This document shows, in pieces, positions 24,233 to 34,335 of a DNA stretch of 64,000 nt. A program made the position numbers and the translations under genes. The notes beneath the pieces were generated by a model. It worked only from the letters and a program-made list of their open reading frames with translations. It ran no database searches and had not been told where the DNA came from. The stretch lies in NCBI GenBank assembly GCA_016716565.1, contig JADJWC010000002.1:124001-188000 (forward strand). Reading direction: 5' to 3'. This DNA comes from a bacterium. Its GTDB lineage: Bacteria; Bacteroidota; Ignavibacteria; Ignavibacteriales; Ignavibacteriaceae. Position 1 is the first letter of the stretch, and the number at the start of each line of letters is the position of its first letter.

Positions 24233-27200
24233 CTACTTAAGAATTAATAATTTTTTAACTTGAACAAATTCACTACTCTCCAAACGATAAATGTATGTAC
24301 CGCTTGGGAGATTACTTGCATTAAGAGTTACCATATGATATCCTGATTCGAATGTTCCTTGTACTATTGTAGCTACAAGTTCACCAAGCATATTATATAG
24401 ATTTATTTTTAATTGAGTTTGCACTGGAAGTGAAAATTTTATATTTGTCACCGGATTAAACGGATTGGGATAATTCTGGTACAACTCATACTCCGTAGGT
24501 AATAGCTCGACTTCAACCTCGGTGGAATATTCGTACGCTCCGTCTGTATCAATCTGTTTTAGACGATAAACAAATTTACTTCCACCTATCGGATTATTGT
24601 CAGTAAAATTGTAACTCTTCGGTGAATTACTGTTTCCATTTCCTTGAACAAAGCCTATCTTCTGCCAGGTTGTATTTTCATTATTTAAAGTAATTGATCT
24701 CTCGACTTCAAAGCCATAGTTGTTTACCTCTGTCTTTGTTTCCCAGTTCAAATCTATCTGATCTTCAGATACTTTTGCAGTAAAACTTGTCATCTCAACT
24801 GGTAATGCCGACCACACCGTAAATGGGTTTTGAATAGTGCCTAAAATAGCTAGGTTTTGAAAGGTTACGGGAGGATAATCTGGATTTTCATCAACTTGAT
24901 CCAATTCAGCATTATAGACTTTGAAAGTTACATTTTCACCAGCCTGTTGATTTGATCCAACGGTTAAAAAGAATCGGTACCCGTTAGCAGTTGAGATATT
25001 ATTATAGGCAACGCCTCTGCATTCACTTCCTACAAACGCTCCTATTTTATCATTTGGATTTGAAGAGACTATTAAATTCCAAACTATTTCTCCAATGATT
25101 TGCATATTATTTTGTAAATTTCCAACAGGTACCCAATTTGGTTCTTCTAATATTTTTTCTATTGGATCATTTAAAACTAATGGAGCTGTAGTATTTGAGG
25201 GATATGTTAATACTGTCGCATTAGTAAGTTGTGTTTTATAACCATTTCCAGGATTAAGATTCATTAATGAACCTATCCATTGGCTTGAACCCTGATCATA
25301 AACAGCAAATTGATTTTGACTTACAAACCTATCCATACTAGCTGGAGTTGCTGTCATATTAGCTAAAGCCAAGTTGATTGCAATCGATGTCCGTGGCAAA
25401 TAACCAATCCATGTCCATCCCGGGTCCAAACTGATTGGGTTTGTGGAGGGATTCAAAGGTAATCCCTGAAGTGTGAAATTAGCTCCAGATGCAGAATTCA
25501 AGATGTACATTTTTTTCGGATCGATTGTAACTAAACTTCCGATCCACTGGCCAGAACTTGCATCATAGATTGCAAAATTTGTTTGTCCTATTATTCTATC
25601 ATTTGCTGATGCGGATAAACCATTAAATACGGAATTAATCGCCATATTTCCTGGATCAATGTTAATCGAGAACCACGTAAATCCCGATCCAAAGTTGTAT
25701 GCAAGTTCAACCATACCACAGTGAAAGATAAATGGATCAGCCAACGACCCCACTAGTGCTTGATTAACAAAGTCTATTGTTTCCAATACTGATAACTCTT
25801 CGCAAGTCGATGATTTCCACGACTTGAAAGTTACAGTTTCACCAGAAAGTTGATTGCTTGATATAGTTAGAAATATTAGGCCACCGGAAGCTGATAACGG
25901 GTATGCAATTCCTCTACACTCACTACCAACAAACGCTCCAATTGCATCAGATTCATTTAGCGTCACAACGCCGTCAAACTCAAGCTGTGCTATAACATTC
26001 ATATTATTCTGTTGATTAGTAACTGCTACCCACCCGTGGTTACAACTTGATTGAATTACATTTAATATTATAGGACTAGCCCCAGCAGCTGAAACAGTTA
26101 CAGTTCCATTTCTTATACTTCCGGTTCCGTTTGGTTCAGCCGTAACTTCAAAATATCCGGGTGTAGTATTATGTGGAATTGAAACTGTTAGCCAGGTTTC
26201 ACTCGGTGTGGCATCAAATATTAATTCATTGAGGTTACCACAATTAGTTACATCAATATTACCACTTGTACCACCAGCACTAGGTGCATCCCAACTTGTT
26301 GTGGATATACATAATGCAGGATCTGGTAAAGGAATAGCAGTAACACTAACATAAACTGGATCTTCATCTGGATCATTGGAGCTGATTGTAATCGTTCCTG
26401 TTTCTTGCGCGGAAACTTGATTCCAATCTACACTACAATTGACAACCTGAATACTACCTGGAAAAATTTCAAAAGGCGTTGTTGGATAACCAGCGGTATT
26501 CAACCACGTTTTATCACTTGTTATTGAATTAATATTTAAAATACCAGTCCCAATACTCTCGATTGAAATAAGATTGTTCGAGCCAGTTACTGTTTGCATC
26601 GCTAAAAAAGCATTCATTCTACCAGCTCCCAATTGACCAATATAACTTGGATTTTCGTTGTCAATATTATCAGCAGAGCTAGTAATAATATTTGTCACTT
26701 CCTCTGGAGTTAGAGAAGAATTTTGAGAAAGAATTAGACCTGCTAATCCAGCAACTAATGGTGTTGACATCGAGGTTCCACTTTTATATCCATAGCTATC
26801 GTCAAATGTAGTACTCAATATATTTTCACCTGGCGCTGAAATGTCAATCCAGGAACCATAATTTGAACCGCTTGATTTCGCATCAGTGGGGTCTGTTGCA
26901 GCAACAGATATAGTCTGAATAATTCCATCAATACTACTTGGAATATTACTATTGTCATTTCCTGCAGCATGTACTACTACAATTCCATTATTATAAGCAT
27001 CAGTTACTGCAGTTAAAAATACTGAGCTTGCAGTAAAACTCATACTAATAACTTTAGCACCATTATCAATAGCATAATCGATTGCAGAAAGAATAAAACT
27101 TGATGAAAGATTACCTCCACCTGAAGAATTTGCCCAACCAGCTCTTAATGCCATTATTGAACAACCATTACCCATTCCTGATACACCAATACCATTATTA

Positions 27201-28921
27201 GTAGAAGCAGATGCAATTCCCGAACAATGCGTCCCGTGCCCTTGAAAATCCATAGGATCATTGTCAGGAGTTTCACCATCTTCCCCCGGATAAATATCCA
27301 CTATACCAGTGACCCAATCCCATCCTCTGACATCATCAATATAACCATTACCATCATCGTCAATTCCATTTCCATCGATTTCATCCGTATTTATCCATAT
27401 ATTGCCTGAAAGATCGGTATGATTCCAGTCAACACCAGTATCAATTATTCCAATAATTATACTACTACTACCAATTCCTAAATCCCAAGATTCTGCAGCA
27501 CGAACTTTTGCCAGATGCCATTGAGAAATGTAACTTGGATCATTTGGGACACTAGAAATCTGATGTATATAGTTAGGATGAACCCACTCAATTTGCTCTT
27601 TATTCATCAATTCAGCGATAACATATTCTAGATTAAAAGTTTTCGGAAATTTTATGAGAATTGTATTTTCTAAGGTAGGTGGTAATTGTTTTCTTTTGTA
27701 AATTTTTTCTACTTGATATACACCAATTTTTTCAAATAAACTATTAAAAATTGGTGCCCCTACTCCGTCAAAATTTGATTCATTCAGAACAAGATTCATA
27801 CTTGCTTTGACTTTAACGATCAATTCCCCCTGTAGATAAGGCTGTGTGAGATTGATCAAACTATTCTTATCCAGTGTTATTTTTTCTTTTGATCTATTTA
27901 AATTAGTTTCGGGTAAAGTAAGCGAAGTAGGATTAACTTGAATGTCCGGTTCAGTTGTGTACAACACACTTTTATATATTCCCCCATCTGAAACTCCTGC
28001 TAATAAAACGCCATTCGGTAAAATTCCCATACTATATACATTTAAATTGTTCAATCCGCTATTCATTTGATACCAAGATAATCCATTATCAGTAGAATGG
28101 TAAACACCCGCATAATCCGTAAAGAATAAATTTCGCGCGCTAAAAAATATTGTACTTGAGTAATGGATTAACCCGTCTGTCCGCTCATCTGAGCCAGTAG
28201 TAAATTGAATCCAAGAATTACCGTTATCCGTGCTTTTATAACTAACATTGTTGGAAACTGGAAAACAGTAAATACTGTTATTAAAATAGTTTTTCGCAAA
28301 ATATGCACCCCAGCTAGAGTGTACTTGAACCAGAACCCAATTATTTCCATTATTTGTAGATTTGTATATTCCTCCGGATTGGCCATTTCCAGAACCAAGA
28401 GCAGCAAGTATCTCTCCGTTCGGAAGGATTAATATTGACTTTACCAAAGTGTTCAAAAGACCAGAGTTGTTATATGACCAAGTTGTCCCATTGTTTGTAG
28501 AACGAGCCACACCTGAATTCGTTGCAGCGAAAAGATAGTCGCTAGCTAAACTTGCAATATCAATTATATTAGTTAAAAGTCCCTGTGATAGCCAACTATT
28601 TCCTAGGTCAGTAGAATAATAAACTCCTTGACTAGTTCCAGCATAAATATTTCCATCAGGTCTAATGTATATCTTATTAACTCGCTGTGGAGATAACCCT
28701 GTATTACTCTGAAACCAGTTATCTCCTGAATCTGTAGACTTTAAAATACCACCAGTTTCAGTACCTGCTAGAAGCGTGCTGGTTGTATTAGGATGAAAAA
28801 CAATTGAATAGATTTTTCCGTACGATCCCGGGACATTTGTAGGTTGCCAGAAATCTTGGGGAAATAAATTATTTACACAAATTAGAAGTGCAAATAATGT
28901 GAAAGTGTAGATATTTTTCAT
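24233..28921 (-). CDS. Giant secreted subtilisin-like (S8) protease with sorting domain
   Basis: 1562 residues: signal peptide (1-21), BNR/sortilin-like repeats (about 30-320; STDNGNSW motifs), a propeptide-like stretch, then an S8 catalytic domain with Asp in IIDTGVDWNHTDL (about 494), His in GHGTHCSGIAS (about 567) and Ser in GTSMSTPLVAGLAGL (about 716). BACON-like and other beta domains follow, and a C-terminal NYPNPFNP sorting domain ends in KKLLILK. All three catalytic residues are present, so it should be active. It is likely exported by a type IX-like pathway and bound to the cell surface. Confidence 0.93.
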   Translation of the reverse strand: MKNIYTFTLFALLICVNNLFPQDFWQPTNVPGSYGKIYSIVFHPNTTSTLLAGTETGGILKSTDSGDNWFQSNTGLSPQRVNKIYIRPDGNIYAGTSQGVYYSTDLGNSWLSQGLLTNIIDIASLASDYLFAATNSGVARSTNNGTTWSYNNSGLLNTLVKSILILPNGEILAALGSGNGQSGGIYKSTNNGNNWVLVQVHSSWGAYFAKNYFNNSIYCFPVSNNVSYKSTDNGNSWIQFTTGSDERTDGLIHYSSTIFFSARNLFFTDYAGVYHSTDNGLSWYQMNSGLNNLNVYSMGILPNGVLLAGVSDGGIYKSVLYTTEPDIQVNPTSLTLPETNLNRSKEKITLDKNSLINLTQPYLQGELIVKVKASMNLVLNESNFDGVGAPIFNSLFEKIGVYQVEKIYKRKQLPPTLENTILIKFPKTFNLEYVIAELMNKEQIEWVHPNYIHQISSVPNDPSYISQWHLAKVRAAESWDLGIGSSSIIIGIIDTGVDWNHTDLSGNIWINTDEIDGNGIDDDGNGYIDDVRGWDWVTGIVDIYPGEDGETPDNDPMDFQGHGTHCSGIASASTNNGIGVSGMGNGCSIMALRAGWANSSGGGNLSSSFILSAIDYAIDNGAKVISMSFTASSVFLTAVTDAYNNGIVVVHAAGNDNSNIPSSIDGIIQTISVAATDPTDAKSSGSNYGSWIDISAPGENILSTTFDDSYGYKSGTSMSTPLVAGLAGLILSQNSSLTPEEVTNIITSSADNIDNENPSYIGQLGAGRMNAFLAMQTVTGSNNLISIESIGTGILNINSITSDKTWLNTAGYPTTPFEIFPGSIQVVNCSVDWNQVSAQETGTITISSNDPDEDPVYVSVTAIPLPDPALCISTTSWDAPSAGGTSGNIDVTNCGNLNELIFDATPSETWLTVSIPHNTTPGYFEVTAEPNGTGSIRNGTVTVSAAGASPIILNVIQSSCNHGWVAVTNQQNNMNVIAQLEFDGVVTLNESDAIGAFVGSECRGIAYPLSASGGLIFLTISSNQLSGETVTFKSWKSSTCEELSVLETIDFVNQALVGSLADPFIFHCGMVELAYNFGSGFTWFSINIDPGNMAINSVFNGLSASANDRIIGQTNFAIYDASSGQWIGSLVTIDPKKMYILNSASGANFTLQGLPLNPSTNPISLDPGWTWIGYLPRTSIAINLALANMTATPASMDRFVSQNQFAVYDQGSSQWIGSLMNLNPGNGYKTQLTNATVLTYPSNTTAPLVLNDPIEKILEEPNWVPVGNLQNNMQIIGEIVWNLIVSSNPNDKIGAFVGSECRGVAYNNISTANGYRFFLTVGSNQQAGENVTFKVYNAELDQVDENPDYPPVTFQNLAILGTIQNPFTVWSALPVEMTSFTAKVSEDQIDLNWETKTEVNNYGFEVERSITLNNENTTWQKIGFVQGNGNSNSPKSYNFTDNNPIGGSKFVYRLKQIDTDGAYEYSTEVEVELLPTEYELYQNYPNPFNPVTNIKFSLPVQTQLKINLYNMLGELVATIVQGTFESGYHMVTLNASNLPSGTYIYRLESSEFVQVKKLLILK

Positions 28922-29398
28922 ACTGCCCTCAAAAATGAATTTGTTGAGATAATTGATTTGAAATTAAATTTTGGTCGGTGTAAAGGTGGTAAGTAGAATA
29001 GGCTAATTGCCAAATCCAACAATCAGAAGAAAATTTAATCATATAGTGTTGCCCTCTTACGGACAAAATAAATTTAGAAATTATTAGTGGCTTTGGATTC
29101 TGTAAGATGCCCTCAAAAAATCCGTCTGCTAAATAGTAAATTGAAAATTTAAAATCAAGAAGCAGTTTCTATTAAATAAATAGTCAATAATTATTCCAAG
29201 TGCAAATTCAATTAAAGAATTTTGGCTTACTCTTAAATTGCGGTTTTAGTTGATCCTAAAAATTAGACCTTATTATGGTCAAGAAACTTTTTATTGCTTT
29301 CGTAGGAGTATATAATTAAACGTCATTTAGTATATAATATTTGGAAGTGACAACAATTTCCACTTAGATATTATCTATCACCCGTCAACAATGGCGGA
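28922..29398. other. Intergenic region, AT-rich
   Basis: 477 bases between two minus-strand exoprotein genes. I see no frame with a ribosome site, no RNA gene and no clear hairpin. The string TGCCCTCAAAAA occurs twice (28926 and about 29106). Confidence 0.4.
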
Positions 29399-32300
29399 TT
29401 AGCGGAGCAGTATCATCTTCTTAGTTTCAACAAAACTTCCACTTTCAATCCTGTATAAATAAATTCCACTTGCTAAACCTGAAGCATCGAATTGAACTTC
29501 GTAATTACCCACTTGCTTAACTTCATTTACCAGTGTTTTCACTTCTCTGCCAAGAATATCATAAATCTTGATCCGTACTAAGTCCGGTCTAATTATGCTG
29601 TAGCGAATAGTTGTTGTCGGGTTAAACGGATTCGGATAATTTTGAAATAAGTTATAATCCTCCAACTGTGCATTTTTCTCATCATCAACTGAAACTATTG
29701 GAGGAATTGGAGGAAGTGTCACAGATTGTTCTTCGGTTGAAATTGTAAACACAGCAGATCCATAAGCTGGTAACGTAACACTGAAACTTGAAAGTTCACT
29801 TCCTAACTTTTGAAAACTTGTATCAGAGTACAAATTATTTATCCAGTAAATCGAGCCCTGATTAAACCCACCAGTGAATTTCAGGTTAGCAGTCGTTAAA
29901 TTCATTGTAACTGTTTTACTTGCATTACTAAAGTTGACAACAGTTAATCCATTCGAATCGTTAAATGGTCTTAAGAAAGAATAAACTAATCCATCTGAAG
30001 TTGTTATTCTGTCAAAGTCAGATTCATCTGAGCTGTTCACTTGTCCATCGCCGTTTGTATCCAGCTTGTGCTGCGAAAATGCAGGAAACTGTGTTCGTAT
30101 TTGTGCGATTCTTTGGTAATGTGGGGTAAGCAAATCTCTTCCGGCAAAATTCCAATCGATTATTCCTCTTCTTCTGACATTCAAATCAGGTTCTCCCGGA
30201 TTTCCTAAACCTTTTCCCCAGCCGACTTCCTGCCCGTTCATCATCATCGGCATTCCAGGTGCAGTGAAAATTGCGGTTGACATAGGCATTGTTTTTTCAA
30301 ATGAGTTATAGATGTAACTGATACGATCTTCATCCTGTGATTCCATAAATCTCATGAAGTATGAATTTTCTCCTGGATGAAAACCACCATTGTCCAATCT
30401 CGAATGTAAAGTATTAATTCCGCTGATGTTGAAATTGAAGTCGCGTACAGCATTAAAGTAAAATGCAAAATCATATGCAGCATCCAATCCTCCGTTCCTA
30501 TCTGCGTACAGGACTTCAGTTCCAACCCCTGTTCCATCATCTTCGCCAAGAAGCAATATTTCTGGTTTAATATCTTTTAAAGAATTTCTAACTGGAATCC
30601 CCATATTGCTTTCACCATATTTTCTGTGAACACCCCAATAAACATCAAAACGGTAACCATCAATTCCGAACTCATTGATCCAGAAATTGTAAACATCAAT
30701 CATATATTTTTTTGCATCAAGATCGCGCCAATCGTAATTCAGCAATGCATCACTGAAACCGCAGTAATAATAAATTCCCTGCGGTGTAACACATTGACCT
30801 AATCCATTATCGTTATGAGGGATGAATTGTCTCTGATAATAATTCCAATACTGCGAGTAATCTCTGTAAAGCAAAGCTTCCTGTGCAAAAGGATGTTCTC
30901 TTCCGGTATGATTTGGAGTAATATCCTGGATTACTTTCAATCCAAGTTCATGAGCCGCATCAACAAAATCTTTGTAATCCTGATTTGTTCCTAAAGATGT
31001 TTCAACTTTCAAAAAATCAATTGTGTTATAACCAATATTAATTTGATTATCAATGTTTCCGGGAACTTCAGTTACAGGCAGAATCCAGATAGTATTGAAA
31101 CCCATTGCTTTTATATATGGAAGATTTGCAATCGCAGCTTGAATTGTTCCTGCAGGAGTAAATGCTTTGAAGAAAAGTAAATATATTCTTGCATTCTTTA
31201 CCCAATCGGGATTATCGACGTATCCTGCAACCGTTACATTTTCACTGTCAGGAATAACAACAAAATAAGTTCTAGTTGAATCAATATTTTCATCGGGATC
31301 TTCAACAGTGAGCGATAAATAATATTCTCCCGGCAGCGAAGGTTTTGTTGTCATCACTTCAACATTTGTCTGTCCGTTAATTCCAAGTGATTGCGGATTG
31401 TTTGAATCTTCTTTCCATAGAAAAGTCAAATTTTGTCCATCAGGATCAGTACTGTTTGCACCACTAAGTGTTAATGTATTTCCATTTTGAGTGATGTCAA
31501 TCTGAGCCTTCGGAATATGATTTACTTTTCGGATGATATTTAAAGTGTCAGATGTTTCTGTTTGACTTCCGATAACAGCTTTAATAACAAATTTATTTTC
31601 GCCTTCAAGTAAATAAACAACACGGTTCAGTTTCCCACCAACAACCGGAACTGTCCAGGTAGAATCAAACCGTATGATTTGAGCAGAAGTTACAGTAGTA
31701 TCATATCCACCGCTTTGATTGAAAATTCCTCCCTGCAGCTTCCAGTTATTTTTCCACGTTTCAGAAGGCAAAGTAAAAAACTGAATTACATCTGCCTGGA
31801 CTGTAAATGTTGATGTGTCTGCGCTTGAAGTTCCAATTGTACTTTCTGCATACAGAATCAATTGATGTTCTCCATCACCAAGTGGAGCCGGAGGAGTGAA
31901 CGAAATCTCTTTAGTCACAGGATTATACAAGTCTCCGATTCCTGTGTATTCATTGCCGTCAATCATTATCTTGAATGAATTTGTATCAACACTAGAAGAG
32001 ATCGAAGGGAAAAGATAAGCAGTAATTTCTGGAAATCTTGTTCTTATGACACCTGAAGCAGTTGTCGAATTTGGCAACAGGTAATGAATGGTAGGATTCC
32101 TAATGAACAGGTACGAATTATTATTATCATTTGGATTTTGTCTTGGATTCAACGGGTCAGGAAACCATTGTCCATCATTAAATTTATATTGATAGGCACC
32201 GGGAACACTCACAGGAGCAGGTAATGGATTAGGTCCACCTACTCTCAGCTTAATAGTTTTAAACCAGGTATTTGTACTCGATTCGTAGGTCATTAAAGAA

Positions 32301-32461
32301 TTTGCATTAAGCACCCATCCATTAAATTCTCCGGGAAGATATACATTTGTCGGAGTATTATTCGGATGATAATAAAAAGTTACGAAGACACTGTCATCCT
32401 GCTGCGTAAAAATATTCTGACTAAAAAAGAATAATATGCTAATCGTAGTTAAAAATTTCAT
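29399..32461 (-). CDS. Secreted GH13 alpha-amylase-like protein with sorting domain
   Basis: 1020 residues: signal peptide (1-19), a CBM48-like early-set domain (about 22-110; YLPGEFNGW, YQYKFNDGQW), other beta domains with a PKD-like stretch (about 320-405), then the GH13 barrel: region I DITPNHTG, nucleophile Asp in DGYRFDVYW (about 604), acid Glu in LLGEDDG (about 639), Asp in ESQDEDR (about 709). Region IV has SQD where NHD is usual. The C-terminal sorting domain has NYPNPFNP. It cleaves alpha-glucans outside the cell. Confidence 0.92.
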   Translation of the reverse strand: MKFLTTISILFFFSQNIFTQQDDSVFVTFYYHPNNTPTNVYLPGEFNGWVLNANSLMTYESSTNTWFKTIKLRVGGPNPLPAPVSVPGAYQYKFNDGQWFPDPLNPRQNPNDNNNSYLFIRNPTIHYLLPNSTTASGVIRTRFPEITAYLFPSISSSVDTNSFKIMIDGNEYTGIGDLYNPVTKEISFTPPAPLGDGEHQLILYAESTIGTSSADTSTFTVQADVIQFFTLPSETWKNNWKLQGGIFNQSGGYDTTVTSAQIIRFDSTWTVPVVGGKLNRVVYLLEGENKFVIKAVIGSQTETSDTLNIIRKVNHIPKAQIDITQNGNTLTLSGANSTDPDGQNLTFLWKEDSNNPQSLGINGQTNVEVMTTKPSLPGEYYLSLTVEDPDENIDSTRTYFVVIPDSENVTVAGYVDNPDWVKNARIYLLFFKAFTPAGTIQAAIANLPYIKAMGFNTIWILPVTEVPGNIDNQINIGYNTIDFLKVETSLGTNQDYKDFVDAAHELGLKVIQDITPNHTGREHPFAQEALLYRDYSQYWNYYQRQFIPHNDNGLGQCVTPQGIYYYCGFSDALLNYDWRDLDAKKYMIDVYNFWINEFGIDGYRFDVYWGVHRKYGESNMGIPVRNSLKDIKPEILLLGEDDGTGVGTEVLYADRNGGLDAAYDFAFYFNAVRDFNFNISGINTLHSRLDNGGFHPGENSYFMRFMESQDEDRISYIYNSFEKTMPMSTAIFTAPGMPMMMNGQEVGWGKGLGNPGEPDLNVRRRGIIDWNFAGRDLLTPHYQRIAQIRTQFPAFSQHKLDTNGDGQVNSSDESDFDRITTSDGLVYSFLRPFNDSNGLTVVNFSNASKTVTMNLTTANLKFTGGFNQGSIYWINNLYSDTSFQKLGSELSSFSVTLPAYGSAVFTISTEEQSVTLPPIPPIVSVDDEKNAQLEDYNLFQNYPNPFNPTTTIRYSIIRPDLVRIKIYDILGREVKTLVNEVKQVGNYEVQFDASGLASGIYLYRIESGSFVETKKMILLR

Positions 32462-32481
32462 TTAGAATCCTTTGTTAAAAT

Positions 32482-32907
32482 TTATTTTTTCTTTCCAGTG
32501 ATTTGAACTGTAATTTCTCTTTTTCTCGAACGATTATCGAAATCAACAAAAATTATCTGCTGCCAGGTTCCCAATAATAATCTTCCTTTTGTGAAAGGAA
32601 CGGTTAAAGATGCACCCTGAATTGCTGATCTTATGTGAGAATGTCCGTTACCATCGTGCCAGGTATTATCGTGCTCATAATTTAAGTTGACAGGAGCAAT
32701 TCTATCAAAAAATTTCGGATAGTCTTTCAGCAAACCGGGTTCATATTCAATCGTTGTTACCCCGGCAGTTGAACCGCCGGCAAAAACAATCACATTTCCT
32801 TCAATAAATTTTTGCTGATAGATCAGATCTGAAATTCTATCTGTCAAATCAATAATATCACAATTTCCTTTGGTTGTAATGTTAATCGAATGGGTTTCGA
32901 TTTCCAT
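32482..32907 (-). CDS. YjbQ-family protein
   Basis: 141 residues of the UPF0047/YjbQ family: FAGGSTAGVTTIEYEPGL, HDNTWHDGNGHSHIRSA and GTWQQIIFVDFDNRSR. The conserved His residues form a metal-like pocket. Family members have weak thiamine-phosphate synthase activity in vitro; the true role is unclear. It lies 20 bases upstream of the amylase gene on the same strand. Confidence 0.9.
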   Translation of the reverse strand: MEIETHSINITTKGNCDIIDLTDRISDLIYQQKFIEGNVIVFAGGSTAGVTTIEYEPGLLKDYPKFFDRIAPVNLNYEHDNTWHDGNGHSHIRSAIQGASLTVPFTKGRLLLGTWQQIIFVDFDNRSRKREITVQITGKKK

Positions 32908-33059
32908 AAATAACTCTTCATAAATTATTGAAATTTTAACTATTTAAAGTTACAAAATTTCTCACCAGTGTGATGACAAACATCCTAATTACATTGGAAG
33001 TCTACCACTTCCCTCTTAATTTTGTAGAATAAATTTTTAATCAAAAACAAGGAAACGAT

Positions 33060-34304
33060 ATGACTTCACAGGATTTCATTAAGCTTGAAGATAAACACGG
33101 AGCTCACAATTATCACCCAATCGACGTTGTAATTGATAGAGGAAAAGGTGTTTGGGTGTGGGATGTTGAAGGTAAAAAGTATCTTGATTTTCTATCAGCA
33201 TATTCCGCAGTTAACCAGGGACATTGTCATCCAAAAATTGTTAACGCTTTAACTGAACAAGCACAGAAACTTACTCTTACTTCAAGAGCATTTTATAACA
33301 GCTGTCTCGGTGAGTATGAAAAATATATAACAGAATATTTTGGTTATGATAAAGTTCTTCCAATGAACACCGGTGTTGAAGGTGATGAAACAGCATTTAA
33401 ACTTGCACGCAAATGGGCGTATGCAGTGAAAGGAATTCCTGAGAACAAAGCAAAAATAATTTTTTGTGAAGGAAATTTTCACGGACGTACTATGATGGCA
33501 GTCTCAGCTTCTAACGATCCTGATTGCAAAGATGGCTATGGACCTTATCTCCCGGGAATCGAATTAATTCCGTTTAATAATATTCCCGCTTTAGAAAAAG
33601 CTCTGCAAGATCCAAATGTTTGTGCTTTTCTGGTTGAGCCAATTCAGGGGGAAGCAGGTGTGATGGTACCGGATGAAGGATATTTGAAAAAAGCGTATGA
33701 ACTATGTAAATCTAAAAATGTTTTATTCATCGCAGATGAAGTTCAAACCGGATTATGCAGAACTGGAAAATTATTAGCCTGTGATCACGAAAATGTAAGA
33801 CCGGATGTTTTAATACTTGGCAAAGCTTTATCCGGCGGTGTAATGCCAATTTCTGCTGTTTTAGCTGATGACGATATTATGCTTACTATAAAACCAGGTC
33901 AGCACGGTTCAACGTTTGGCGGAAATCCTCTTGCTGCTAAAGTTGCAATTGCTTCACTTCAGGTTCTCAAAGAAGAAAAACTTGCTGAGAATGCTGATAA
34001 GCTTGGAAAATACTTCAGGCAGGAAATGCAGAAAATAGTTGACGAGCTTGAGATTGTTACTCTTGTGAGAGGTAAAGGTTTGCTGAATGCAATTGTAATA
34101 AAACCTACAAAATCCGGTAAGACTGCGTGGGATGTTTGCGTAGAATTTAAGGAGAACGGATTACTCGCAAAACCAACTCATGGAGATATTATCCGCTTCG
34201 CTCCTCCGCTTGTAATAACAAAAGAAGAAATCGATTTTGCAATTGATACGATCAGAAAAGTGTTAAAGAAGTTTGAACACGAAGTAGTCGCTGTAGAAGC
34301 TTAA
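33060..34304 (+). CDS. rocD: Ornithine-oxo-acid aminotransferase
   Basis: 414 residues, PLP-dependent fold-type I. Motifs: GKKYLDFLSAYSAVNQGHCHP, MNTGVEGDETAFKLARKW, ADEVQTGLCRTGK and LGKALSGGVMPISAV with the PLP lysine at about 254. It turns ornithine into glutamate semialdehyde and links arginine, proline and glutamate metabolism. A single-gene unit with its own terminator. Confidence 0.93.
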   Translation: MTSQDFIKLEDKHGAHNYHPIDVVIDRGKGVWVWDVEGKKYLDFLSAYSAVNQGHCHPKIVNALTEQAQKLTLTSRAFYNSCLGEYEKYITEYFGYDKVLPMNTGVEGDETAFKLARKWAYAVKGIPENKAKIIFCEGNFHGRTMMAVSASNDPDCKDGYGPYLPGIELIPFNNIPALEKALQDPNVCAFLVEPIQGEAGVMVPDEGYLKKAYELCKSKNVLFIADEVQTGLCRTGKLLACDHENVRPDVLILGKALSGGVMPISAVLADDDIMLTIKPGQHGSTFGGNPLAAKVAIASLQVLKEEKLAENADKLGKYFRQEMQKIVDELEIVTLVRGKGLLNAIVIKPTKSGKTAWDVCVEFKENGLLAKPTHGDIIRFAPPLVITKEEIDFAIDTIRKVLKKFEHEVVAVEA

Positions 34305-34305
34305 T

Positions 34306-34335
34306 TAAAAAGCCCTCTTCGAGAGGGCTTTTTAG
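34306..34335. terminator. Bidirectional terminator
   Basis: AAAAAGCCCTCTTC/GAGAGGGCTTTTT lies between converging rocD and the hybrid kinase gene. It has a T-run on both strands and overlaps the kinase stop region. Confidence 0.85.

Noticed and set aside
24233..28921. Possibility that the protease gene is two fused frames
   Set aside because: The frame is open throughout with ordered domains, one signal peptide and one sorting domain.
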